Below are positions 55,581 to 61,539 of a stretch of 61,539 nucleotides of DNA, piece by piece. The DNA lies in the IMG/VR virus record IMGVR_UViG_3300025141_000089, positions 1 to 61,539 of that record; one strand, written 5' to 3'. Position numbers and translations under genes: made by a program. The stretch's first letter is position 1, and every line of letters begins with the position of its first letter. The notes under the pieces are model-generated. The model was not told the DNA's origin, did not search any database, and saw only the letters and a list, made by a program, of their open reading frames with translations. This stretch comes from a virus.

Positions 55581-56639
55581 TCAGAAATCATATTCAATAT
55601 ATTTTGTAGTGCCGGGAGGAACACTAGAGTTCATAATTGCCTTTACTTCTCCTACAATTTTTTGCACAATATTTGGAGTAAGAACTTTAATTGTTCGTCT
55701 ATCATCATTTTTTCTAATAATATCTGCACCTTCTCCTATTACTTTAATTGATGGATAAAGTCTTTGAATATCATCATTGATATAATGATATAAAACCGTA
55801 TTTGTTAAACCACATATGTTTTGCCCAGCACCACTATAATAACTTCCTGTTGCTCCGCCTATAGAATTTGGAACAGCATATGGATCGATGGGAACACCAC
55901 CAATTTCAAAATGTTTTACTGCACTTTTAAATGTTGATTTTTTCCTAATAATTCCAAAAGTACTCCCAGCAGTTGCACACCAAATTCCATATGCATTAGT
56001 ACCGTTACCGGTCGTTGGCCCAATAATTTGTGAACACCCCGCGGTAGATCCTAATGTTTGCTTCGCGCACGCGGTAAGTCCCATTCCATCAACGGGATAC
56101 CATTGCTGTGGAATTGCTGAATATTCATCCCGGCGAAAAAGATAAAATTCATCATTCTCTTCAAATGTTCCTTCAGACCTATCAGTTTTTATTTTAATTT
56201 TATGAAGATGTTTATCATATTCATCAATAATACCAAAAGTATTTATATCAACTGAACCCGTATCATCAACGTCTCGTTTAATCATAATATCATCTTTTTG
56301 TATAGCCGGATTTTCTACTATAAAATAAACACTACCGTCTAAGAACTCATCAAATATTCTATTTATTTCTTGAGTATTTTTAGGCCATTCTTGGTCTTTA
56401 TCAATTATTCCGTTTATCATCAACACTACCCACCACAAAAAAGAATCATTATATAATTCAAACGCAATTTGTTCGGGAGTGTCACCATCGCCTACTAGAT
56501 GGTATTTAAAATTTGAAGAATTGTTTAATGTTTCTTTTTTAATAGAAACATTTCTAAAAATATCAACAATTTCTAAATTAGTAATCTTTCCGTCTTCATT
56601 TATAAACTTATAATCAATTTTTGGATAATGTTCAAACAT
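55581..56639 (-). CDS. gp53: gp53 baseplate wedge protein with C-terminal extension
   Basis: The first 120 residues match T4 gp53 (196 residues): MFEHYPKIDYKF, DIFRNVSI and the LysM-like YHLVGDGDTPEQIAFELYNDSFLWWVVLMINGIID. A DDIMIKRDV...HKIKIK beta unit follows. From about residue 190 the protein continues for 110 residues with a Gly/Thr/Ser-rich part (STAGCSQIIGPTTGNG, GGATGSYYSGAGQ) before a C-terminal helix-strand unit (LYPSIKVIGEGADIIRKNDDRRTIKVLTP). The extension is unusual for gp53 and may be an exposed insert. Confidence 0.8.
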   Translation of the reverse strand: MFEHYPKIDYKFINEDGKITNLEIVDIFRNVSIKKETLNNSSNFKYHLVGDGDTPEQIAFELYNDSFLWWVVLMINGIIDKDQEWPKNTQEINRIFDEFLDGSVYFIVENPAIQKDDIMIKRDVDDTGSVDINTFGIIDEYDKHLHKIKIKTDRSEGTFEENDEFYLFRRDEYSAIPQQWYPVDGMGLTACAKQTLGSTAGCSQIIGPTTGNGTNAYGIWCATAGSTFGIIRKKSTFKSAVKHFEIGGVPIDPYAVPNSIGGATGSYYSGAGQNICGLTNTVLYHYINDDIQRLYPSIKVIGEGADIIRKNDDRRTIKVLTPNIVQKIVGEVKAIMNSSVPPGTTKYIEYDF

Positions 56640-56656
56640 ATATTATTTATAACCGA

Positions 56657-57604
56657 TTACAGGTCTGAATAGTCGCCACCACCGCCCGCGAATTGTACCG
56701 ATTGTTCGTTCGAGGCCCAACTATATGGAATTATACTACTGTGGTCTTGTTTTGCAACGCATTGATCAACTTCTAAAAATGAACACTTTAATGTAGTTAC
56801 TAATGGCCATCCACTTTGCGTCATTGTCATAACACCTTCTGTGCCTTCAGTAGGAGATATATTAACATTTAAAAGAACAGAAGTGAAAGGATCCATAGAC
56901 CATCTCCATGCTCCCGGAGTTGCAACGGGGTGGTCTCCGCGGAGACCCTTATCCGTCATGTCATACTTCCCCGCAGCAGCCCTGTCTCTCATCGCTCCTG
57001 ATACTGGATTGCTACCAATATTATCGCCGGCATCTCCAGGCGGAAAATATGTTGTGGTCCACATTGGTGGTGGCCGGACAATATTGTCGCCTGTTCGGTA
57101 TGGATCCATCGTAGGATACACAGATGCTTGGAATTTTCTACAAATACTTGCAATTACCATTCCTTCCCTTTCTGAACCAGTTCTATTTACCAAATTCCAA
57201 CTATAATGTCTTTGTCTTAAAACTGGACCTTTAAATCCAGCACTACTTAATTCCATGTTTACATTATTGTATGTCGCGGCGCGACCGAACAACTCCCAAA
57301 AATCTCTCCACCAATCTTTACCCTTGTCCCACAGGCCAGTACTTGCATCTGAGTACCCCGTCTGATTTTTTCCACTATCCCATGTTGCAGTTTCTGTTGT
57401 GGAAACATTGGTATATGGTAAGGTGATATTGTGTATCATTCCACCAGCACCTGCCCATCCTCCCCCTTCCCCTGTAGATTCTGACCTATCATCAGAACTT
57501 AGATGAAATGATTGTGCGAAAAAATTAAGATATCCCCCCGCAGATCCCCACATCGGCTCCTGATCACCTACTATTGGATAAGTAGTTCCTATTGATGCAA
57601 CCAT
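56657..57604 (-). CDS. gp48/gp54-type baseplate tail-tube cap protein
   Basis: This 315-residue protein has the tube-cap pattern: LRQRHYSWNLVNRTGSEREGMVIASICRKFQASVYP in the middle (arginine followed by an S-R/E-E segment and a helix) and LTSVLLNVN-like strands with SGWPLVTTLKCSFLEVD near the C-terminus, as in gp48 (T4, 364 residues) and gp54 (320). These proteins polymerise on the hub and start the gp19 tube. I favour gp48 because of the GSEREG helix but cannot separate the two. A TATAAATA late promoter lies 40 bases upstream. Confidence 0.6.
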   Translation of the reverse strand: MVASIGTTYPIVGDQEPMWGSAGGYLNFFAQSFHLSSDDRSESTGEGGGWAGAGGMIHNITLPYTNVSTTETATWDSGKNQTGYSDASTGLWDKGKDWWRDFWELFGRAATYNNVNMELSSAGFKGPVLRQRHYSWNLVNRTGSEREGMVIASICRKFQASVYPTMDPYRTGDNIVRPPPMWTTTYFPPGDAGDNIGSNPVSGAMRDRAAAGKYDMTDKGLRGDHPVATPGAWRWSMDPFTSVLLNVNISPTEGTEGVMTMTQSGWPLVTTLKCSFLEVDQCVAKQDHSSIIPYSWASNEQSVQFAGGGGDYSDL

Positions 57605-57644
57605 TGATTAATTCCTTATATTATATTGCATTCGGTTACTATAT

Positions 57645-57652
57645 TATTTATA
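57645..57652 (-). promoter_or_regulatory. late promoter TATAAATA (leftward half of a divergent pair)
   Basis: An exact T4 late octamer on the minus strand, 40 bases before the ATG of the tube-cap gene at 57604. It lies back to back with the plus-strand late promoter at 57661, 8 bases away. Confidence 0.6.
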
Positions 57653-57660
57653 CTTCAAAA

Positions 57661-57668
57661 TATACATA
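57661..57668 (+). promoter_or_regulatory. late promoter TATACATA (rightward half of a divergent pair)
   Basis: TATACATA on the plus strand, 20 bases before the gp4 ATG at 57689. It is the only copy of this octamer noted on the plus strand, and occurs where plus-strand genes begin. It also argues against the upstream ATG at 57626 as the gp4 start. Confidence 0.6.
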
Positions 57669-57688
57669 TATTGAGTTTTTTAAGAAAT

Positions 57689-58108
57689 ATGGCATATAAA
57701 ACAAAATACAAAATAAAAAATGAAAATAAGTACATAGGTGATTCATCGAATATTATATGCAGATCTTTATGGGAAAGAAGGGTTTGCAAATACCTTGACG
57801 AAAACATAAATATTTCCAAATGGGGTAGTGAAGAAATTGCTATTCCATATTATTCCACAACAGATAAAAAAATGCACAAATATTATCCAGATTTTATCAT
57901 AAAAAGCAATGAAAAAGTATCTATTATAGAAGTAAAACCCAAAAAACAAACTAAACCCCCAAAGAAACCAAAAAGAAAATCAAAAAATTACATAAATGAA
58001 TGTGTCCGATATACTATAAATCAAGAAAAATGGGATTCTGCAAAGAAATTTTGCGAAAATAAGGGTTGGAAGTTTATTATTTTAACAGAAGACGATATTC
58101 TCTCATAA
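57689..58108 (+). CDS. gp4: gp4 head completion protein
   Basis: This 139-residue basic protein (T4 gp4 is 150) finishes the filled head before tail joining. It resembles a TnsA/restriction-endonuclease fold: RSLWERRVCKYLDENINISKWGSEEIAIPYYS, then YYPDFIIKSNEKVSIIEVKPKKQ, where Asp (YPDF) and Glu-x-Lys (EVKPK) match a nuclease-like catalytic triad, and KKFCENKGWKFIILTEDDI at the C-terminus. The ATG at 57689 was chosen because the late promoter lies just upstream; the longer frame from 57626 would begin before it. Confidence 0.85.
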   Translation: MAYKTKYKIKNENKYIGDSSNIICRSLWERRVCKYLDENINISKWGSEEIAIPYYSTTDKKMHKYYPDFIIKSNEKVSIIEVKPKKQTKPPKKPKRKSKNYINECVRYTINQEKWDSAKKFCENKGWKFIILTEDDILS

Positions 58109-58111
58109 ATA
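58104..58111 (+). promoter_or_regulatory. late-promoter-like CATAAATA
   Basis: A one-mismatch late octamer on the plus strand that overlaps the gp4 stop, 31 bases before the next ATG at 58143. AAGGAAA and AAAGG follow before that start. Confidence 0.35.
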
Positions 58112-58142
58112 TAATAAGGAAAACACACAAAGGTAAATCCAT

Positions 58143-58655
58143 ATGGACAACAGTATTGACAGCTTCAAATCATATTATTCAGCGGGATTTTCTACCCCCA
58201 CCAAATATAAAGTGCTTACAAAACCACCGGGAGAAGGTTGGAGCGAGGCCGAGTGGTTTCCCGAATCTATAACTCTACCATCACGGGGTTTTCAAGTATA
58301 TACTGATACAATATATGGAACACATAAACAATTTCCATACAAACAACAATACAATGATGAAGTTGTTATGACTCTTAACCTTAGTTCGCAAAACTTTGAA
58401 AGAGAATACTTTGAAAGATGGATGGATAATGTTGTTTATTTCAACAATACAGCAAATTTAAACATGATAAATATTCGTGAATGGAGTGTAGGAATAATAA
58501 CAGAAGGACCGAGTGGCGGTGGCAACGGATCATTTGGATTATTTGGCGCATACCCATCATCAATCATTCCATCCAACTATGGATATGGAATGCAAAACGA
58601 AGTTGCTAAATTACAAGTAACTTTTAATTATTACAAATACTATTATTGGGCATAA
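58143..58655 (+). CDS. gp19-fold tube-like protein of the plus-strand operon
   Basis: This 170-residue protein has gp19-family features: an LPSRGFQVYTDTIYGTHKQFPYKQQYNDEVVMTL stretch (LPxR followed by YG and PY-x4-YND), FEREYFERWMDNVV, INIREWSV, a Gly-rich loop (GPSGGGNGSFG), and a closing VAKLQVTFNYYKYYYWA strand. It is the third gp19-fold protein in the window. Its place beside gp4 and gp26-like suggests a tube-initiating or tube-tip role similar to gp54, not the bulk tube. That role is inferred. Confidence 0.65.
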   Translation: MDNSIDSFKSYYSAGFSTPTKYKVLTKPPGEGWSEAEWFPESITLPSRGFQVYTDTIYGTHKQFPYKQQYNDEVVMTLNLSSQNFEREYFERWMDNVVYFNNTANLNMINIREWSVGIITEGPSGGGNGSFGLFGAYPSSIIPSNYGYGMQNEVAKLQVTFNYYKYYYWA

Positions 58656-58701
58656 ACCATATAATAATATAAAACACTACAAACAAAAAGGAATTTAAAT
58701 A

Positions 58702-59421
58702 ATGAGTAGTATAGTAGACATTTTAAAAGCATCGACTCCAAAATATGAATTGACATTACCTTCTAATGGTGAAATTTTAAAATTCAGGCCATTTTTAGTA
58801 AAAGAAGAAAAAATTCTGCTGATGGCAAAAGAATCATCAGAAGAAATTGAAGTCATCCATGCAGTTCAGGAATTAATTGAATCGTGCGTAGAAGAAATGG
58901 AAGATATCATTAATTTACCCATGTTCGATATCGAATACATGTATTTACAACTTCGTGCTAAATCTATTGGAGAAACAGTAACTCCAAAATTTACTTGTCC
59001 AAAAACAAACGAAATCATACAAACAAAAATTAATATCAACGATATCGAAGTTACAAAAACAAAAAACCACACAAACAAAGTTAAAATATCAGACGATTTG
59101 ATATTACACATGAAATATCCTAACATTGCTGTTATGGAAAATTTAAATAGACAAAATAAAAAAGAGAATCAAGTTCCACTTTACAATTTAATCGTCAATA
59201 CAATCGATACAATAGAAACAAAAGAAGAAACCATTGACGGTGATATAATTTCGACTGAGGAAATGGGAGAATTTGTAGGTAATCTTACAAAAGAACAATA
59301 TGAAAAAATAATAAATTTCTACACAACTTCTCCAAAACTAGAATATGAAGTAAAATATAAAACGAAAGATGGAGAAAACCGAACATTTAAATTACAAGGA
59401 CTACTCTCTTTTTTCAGGTAG
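58702..59421 (+). CDS. gp26: gp26-like baseplate hub assembly protein / tail chaperone, frameshift donor
   Basis: This 239-residue protein (T4 gp26 is 208) fits the T4 baseplate protein family: YELTLPSNGEILKFRPFLVKEEKILLMAKES, HAVQELIESCVEEM, INLPMFDIEYMYLQLRAKSIGE, FTCPKTNEI, and FVGNLTKEQYEKIINFYTTSPKLEYEVKYK. The last codons read LLSFFR-stop. The TTT TTC (FF) pair forms the slippery heptamer T TTT TTC at 59409-59415, with a stem-loop just after, so part of the ribosomes should continue in the -1 frame. The next gene looks like a tape measure, which matches the role of frameshifted tail chaperones in other phages. Confidence 0.8.
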   Translation: MSSIVDILKASTPKYELTLPSNGEILKFRPFLVKEEKILLMAKESSEEIEVIHAVQELIESCVEEMEDIINLPMFDIEYMYLQLRAKSIGETVTPKFTCPKTNEIIQTKININDIEVTKTKNHTNKVKISDDLILHMKYPNIAVMENLNRQNKKENQVPLYNLIVNTIDTIETKEETIDGDIISTEEMGEFVGNLTKEQYEKIINFYTTSPKLEYEVKYKTKDGENRTFKLQGLLSFFR

Positions 59422-59440
59422 GGCTCAGTCACATGAGCCT
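59409..59440 (+). promoter_or_regulatory. programmed -1 frameshift signal
   Basis: T TTT TTC (59409-59415) is in the correct phase with the gp26-like reading frame for simultaneous slippage. The 0-frame stop (TAG, 59419-59421) is two codons later. A perfect 6-bp stem, GGCTCA (59422-59427) with TGAGCC (59434-59439) and a 6-base loop, starts after a 6-base spacer; a G-T pair can extend it to 7. The -1 frame is open from 59409 to 59606. Confidence 0.8.
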
Positions 59441-59609
59441 GTTTAGTTACTATACACTCAACTTTCAGTTAATGCAACACCACAAATACAGTTTAACAGA
59501 AATAGAAATGATGATACCTTGGGAAAAAGAAATTTATGTGACTCAACTCCTAGAATTCATTAAAGCAGAGAATGAGAAAATCAAAGAAAGAAATGCAAAA
59601 AGAAAATAG
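59415..59609 (+). CDS. -1 frame extension of the gp26-like protein (small ORF)
   Basis: After slippage, 64 further codons are read (CAG at 59415 to the TAG at 59607-59609), giving a 302-residue fusion. The same frame has an ATG at 59433 (58 residues: MSLFSYYTLNFQLMQHHKYSLTEIEMM...), but that ATG lies in the stem-loop and has no good ribosome binding site, so independent expression looks weak. The C-terminal part is helical and charged, with EIEMMIPWEKEIYVTQLLEFI. The pattern of helix, PW and a Lys/Glu tail resembles the short -1 products of lambda-type tail chaperones. T4 has gene 51 here, but gp51 is far larger, so no symbol is given. Confidence 0.7.
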   Translation, partial: QVGLSHMSLFSYYTLNFQLMQHHKYSLTEIEMMIPWEKEIYVTQLLEFIKAENEKIKERNAKRK

Positions 59610-59623
59610 AGAAATAAAATAAA

Positions 59624-61420
59624 ATGCCACTACCACTTGCATTGCTGGCAGCAACAATGATTCCAGGTCTTATACCGGGTTTGGGTGCGGGAATTGCAGG
59701 CATAGGTAAAGGTATTGGTAGTGCTGCCAGCGGTTATGGGAAAGGAGTGGGAAGTGCATTTAGTGGTCTTGGTAAAGGTGCAGGTTCTATTGCATCTGGT
59801 GTGGGCGGTGGAATTGGGTCGGCCGCAGGAGGTTTAGGAAAGGGCGTTGGTGGACTAGCAGAAAAAGGCCTTGGTGCAGTAGGAGATTTTCTGTTTGGTG
59901 ATGACGAAGACGAGAAAAATTACGATACAATGACAATCGACAATTTAGAGATTGACACTCTAGAAGTTGACACTGCCAAAATTGATAAATTGGTAATTGA
60001 TTCAAAAGACCTTGGAAAAACTGACGACAATAAAACCGATAATGAAAAATTAGACGCTAAAGAACAAAAAGAACAACAAAAAGAACAACAAGAAACGCAA
60101 GATAATCTATTTTCTGGATTATCTGAAGATTCTGACACTGTACCCGAAAGTTTATCAGCTGAAGGAACAGCAGCATTACCCGAAAGTTTATCAGCTGAAG
60201 GAACAGCAGCATTACCCGAAAGTTTATCAGCTGAAGGAACATCATTACCCGAAAGTTTATCAGCTGAAGGAACAGCAGACTCAACTACCAATATCTTTAA
60301 TAATGAAGAAACTATCGAACCACCAAAAGCAAATAACAATAAAGAGGATAAGTTTCTCCCTAATGTAGAAACACTGACAGAATCATCTGAGGGGATGACT
60401 AATATTTTGGGTGGTGGTGAATCAAGTGGTGGTTCGTTTGCAGACCTTACTATGGATGCAAGTGAAATGACTAGTGAATTGGGTAGTATCAGTGAAACTC
60501 TTGCAACACCCGAAGAAGGTCCAGGATTTAATTGGGAAGATATTAAAGATGCAATTGGTGGTGGCGGTGGTGGTGGAGGTTTCATGTCTGATACCATGAA
60601 CGCCATGTTAATGCCACTGGAACTTATAGGAGAAGGGATTGGTGCTTTATGGGAAGGTGGTAAGGATGTAGTTAGTGGTATAGGAGAAGGGATTGGTGCT
60701 TTATGGGAAGGTGGTAAGGATGTAGTTAGTGGTATAAGAGAAGGGATTGGTGCTTTATGGGAAGGTGGTAAGGATGTAGTTAGTGGTATAGGAGAAGGGA
60801 TTGGTGCTTTATGGGAAGGTGGTAAGGATGTAGTTAGTGGTATAGGAGAAGGGATTAGTGGAATATGGGAAGGTGGTAAAGATGTTGTAGGTGGACTTTG
60901 GGAAGGTGGTAAAGATGTTGCAGGTGGTATATGGGAAGGTGTAGGGGACCTTTTTGGATTTGATACAGCATCAGATGTAGAAGCAAAAGCAGAAGCAGAA
61001 GCAAAAGGTGCAGGAAACATATCTAATGAAACATTATCTTCTATAGACACCACAACTCAAAGTATATTAGCAAATATAGAGTCTGCTTATGGGATGACTG
61101 AGCCCATCGAAGAAAAAGCAACATGGAACGGTGATGATAAAAACAAAGACTCCCAATGGGAAATCCAAGGTGCAATTTCTTATTTGCAGCCGATTATAGA
61201 CATGTTTTCTGGTGAAGTTCCTGCACATGATACAAAGAAACCGCGGGTCCCTAAGAATAAAGGGCAAATCCACTCCACAGACGGTTCAACACCATCAAGA
61301 GGAATGACTCCAGCATACACAAAAGCACCACCGGCCAGGCCACCTTCAACCAGTTCAATCATAATTCAAGAAATTCGTTCATATAACCAATATCCGCCTT
61401 GGATGTGGAAAGTGGGTTAA
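59624..61420 (+). CDS. repeat protein, candidate tail tape measure
   Basis: This 598-residue protein starts with a hydrophobic Gly/Ala-rich segment (residues 1-70, with repeated GKG-x-GS), then a charged region (IDNLEIDTLEVDTAKIDKLVID), four copies of a PESLSAEGT unit (about 174-217), a Gly run near 310, and a Trp-containing tandem array at about 336-440. In that array the unit GEGIGALWEGGKDVVSGI (18 residues) occurs four times, then a variant, then 11-residue spacing between Trp. Tape-measure proteins of other phages carry 11- and 18-residue repeats with aromatic anchors. Its length is close to T4 gp29 (590), and it follows the frameshift pair, the tape-measure position. Not proven; another virion protein is possible. 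Confidence 0.5.
   Translation: MPLPLALLAATMIPGLIPGLGAGIAGIGKGIGSAASGYGKGVGSAFSGLGKGAGSIASGVGGGIGSAAGGLGKGVGGLAEKGLGAVGDFLFGDDEDEKNYDTMTIDNLEIDTLEVDTAKIDKLVIDSKDLGKTDDNKTDNEKLDAKEQKEQQKEQQETQDNLFSGLSEDSDTVPESLSAEGTAALPESLSAEGTAALPESLSAEGTSLPESLSAEGTADSTTNIFNNEETIEPPKANNNKEDKFLPNVETLTESSEGMTNILGGGESSGGSFADLTMDASEMTSELGSISETLATPEEGPGFNWEDIKDAIGGGGGGGGFMSDTMNAMLMPLELIGEGIGALWEGGKDVVSGIGEGIGALWEGGKDVVSGIREGIGALWEGGKDVVSGIGEGIGALWEGGKDVVSGIGEGISGIWEGGKDVVGGLWEGGKDVAGGIWEGVGDLFGFDTASDVEAKAEAEAKGAGNISNETLSSIDTTTQSILANIESAYGMTEPIEEKATWNGDDKNKDSQWEIQGAISYLQPIIDMFSGEVPAHDTKKPRVPKNKGQIHSTDGSTPSRGMTPAYTKAPPARPPSTSSIIIQEIRSYNQYPPWMWKVG
60143..60280 (+). repeat. 36-base tandem repeat (PESLSAEGTAAL)
   Basis: Four copies of a 36-base unit, the third shortened by 3 bases, encode PESLSAEGT repeats in the tape-measure candidate. 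The copies are nearly identical in DNA, which points to recent expansion. Confidence 0.9.
60629..60931 (+). repeat. 54-base tandem repeat followed by a 33-base unit
   Basis: Four nearly identical 54-base units (60629-60844; the third starts AGA instead of GGA) are followed by a diverged fifth (60845-60898) and a 33-base unit (60899-60931). They encode 18- and then 11-residue repeats, each with one Trp followed by EGGKDV. Confidence 0.9.
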
Positions 61421-61424
61421 AAAG

Positions 61425-61455
61425 AAAAGGAGTCCCGAAGGACTCCTTTTTCAAT
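61425..61455 (+). terminator. bidirectional rho-independent terminator
   Basis: An 11-bp stem, AAAAGGAGTCC (61425-61435) with GGACTCCTTTT (61440-61450), and a four-base loop that reads UUCG on the minus strand. T-runs are present on both sides. It lies between the end of the plus-strand operon and the end of a minus-strand gene, so it can serve both. Confidence 0.85.
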
Positions 61456-61472
61456 AGAAGATAAAAATCAGT

Positions 61473-61539
61473 TTACTCGTTCGCTAACTTTTCAAAATAT
61501 GAGAGTGCGTCTGTATCTTCTTCCGTACTACTATCACCA
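61473..61539 (-). CDS. C-terminus of a minus-strand gene (partial)
   Basis: The last 21 residues and the stop of a gene that continues beyond the right edge are visible: an acidic start (GDSSTEEDTD) and the ending ALSYFEKLANE. The stop lies 22 bases from the bidirectional terminator. The family cannot be named from so little sequence. Confidence 0.6.
   Translation of the reverse strand, partial: GDSSTEEDTDALSYFEKLANE

Noticed and set aside
57626-57688. Upstream ATG that would lengthen gp4 by 21 residues
   Set aside because: It lies before the late promoter at 57661; the added peptide is hydrophobic and unlike the gp4 family.
59433-59609. Naming the small ORF gp51 because it follows gp26 as in T4
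   Set aside because: T4 gp51 is several times larger and no sequence similarity is visible. The evidence fits a frameshift extension better.
59920-61053. 377-codon minus-strand ORF rich in Pro/Ser inside the tape-measure candidate
   Set aside because: It is the antisense reading of the Gly/Trp repeat array, which stays open because of the repeats. It has no ribosome binding site or promoter, and the plus strand has the coupled gene order.

Overview
The window is part of the late (virion) gene cluster of a T4-like myovirus with an AT-rich genome. The gene order on the minus strand, read from right to left, matches the T4-type module of marine T4-like phages: baseplate hub/wedge (gp48-like, gp53, hub, gp25, gp6), baseplate and fibre proteins, neck (gp13, gp14, gp15), terminase (gp16, gp17), sheath and tube (gp18, gp19), portal and head (gp20, core, gp21, gp22, gp23), then recombination and transcription genes (uvsY, uvsW, gp55, gp47). 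The host cannot be read from the sequence. No tRNA, integrase, insertion sequence, CRISPR array or rRNA was seen.

Layout. 1-4028: gp47 (cut by the window edge), the late sigma factor gp55, a conserved unknown, UvsW and UvsY. 4066-12641: a gp19-fold protein, then capsid, scaffold, protease, core and portal genes, tube and sheath. 12753-17498: terminase and neck. 17561-33410: a Cys-motif protein followed by six large cysteine-rich genes, three of which start with collagen-like Gly-X-Thr repeats. 33424-43737: fibre and baseplate wedge proteins up to gp6 and gp25. 43803-57604: hub region, interrupted by a single 2745-residue cysteine-rich gene. 57605-57688 is a divergent promoter region. 57689-61420 runs on the plus strand: gp4, a gp19-fold tube-like protein, gp26-like, a small ORF in the -1 frame, and a 598-residue repeat protein that is a good tape-measure candidate. 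A bidirectional terminator then faces a minus-strand gene cut by the right edge. No stretch longer than 300 bases lacks a gene.

Main points of interest. (1) The gp26-like gene ends in a canonical -1 slippery heptamer, T TTT TTC, followed after a short spacer by a perfect 6-bp stem-loop. The -1 frame is open into the next ORF, giving a predicted 302-residue fusion like lambda G-GT, and the next gene is tape-measure-like. (2) About 23 kb codes for proteins built from repeated six-cysteine 'GACC' modules joined to collagen-like stalks, a DUF1566-like tip and phage fibre domains. They look like disulfide-stapled fibre or baseplate decorations. (3) Late promoters appear to use TATACATA rather than the T4 TATAAATA. 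At gp13 (and more weakly at the 64-residue gene) the promoter sits inside an inverted repeat that would hide the ribosome binding site in read-through transcripts. (4) gp55 and uvsY have matching sigma70-type promoters placed so that transcription would begin at the start codon.

All functional calls come from reading translated sequence and from remembered family features; no database search was run.
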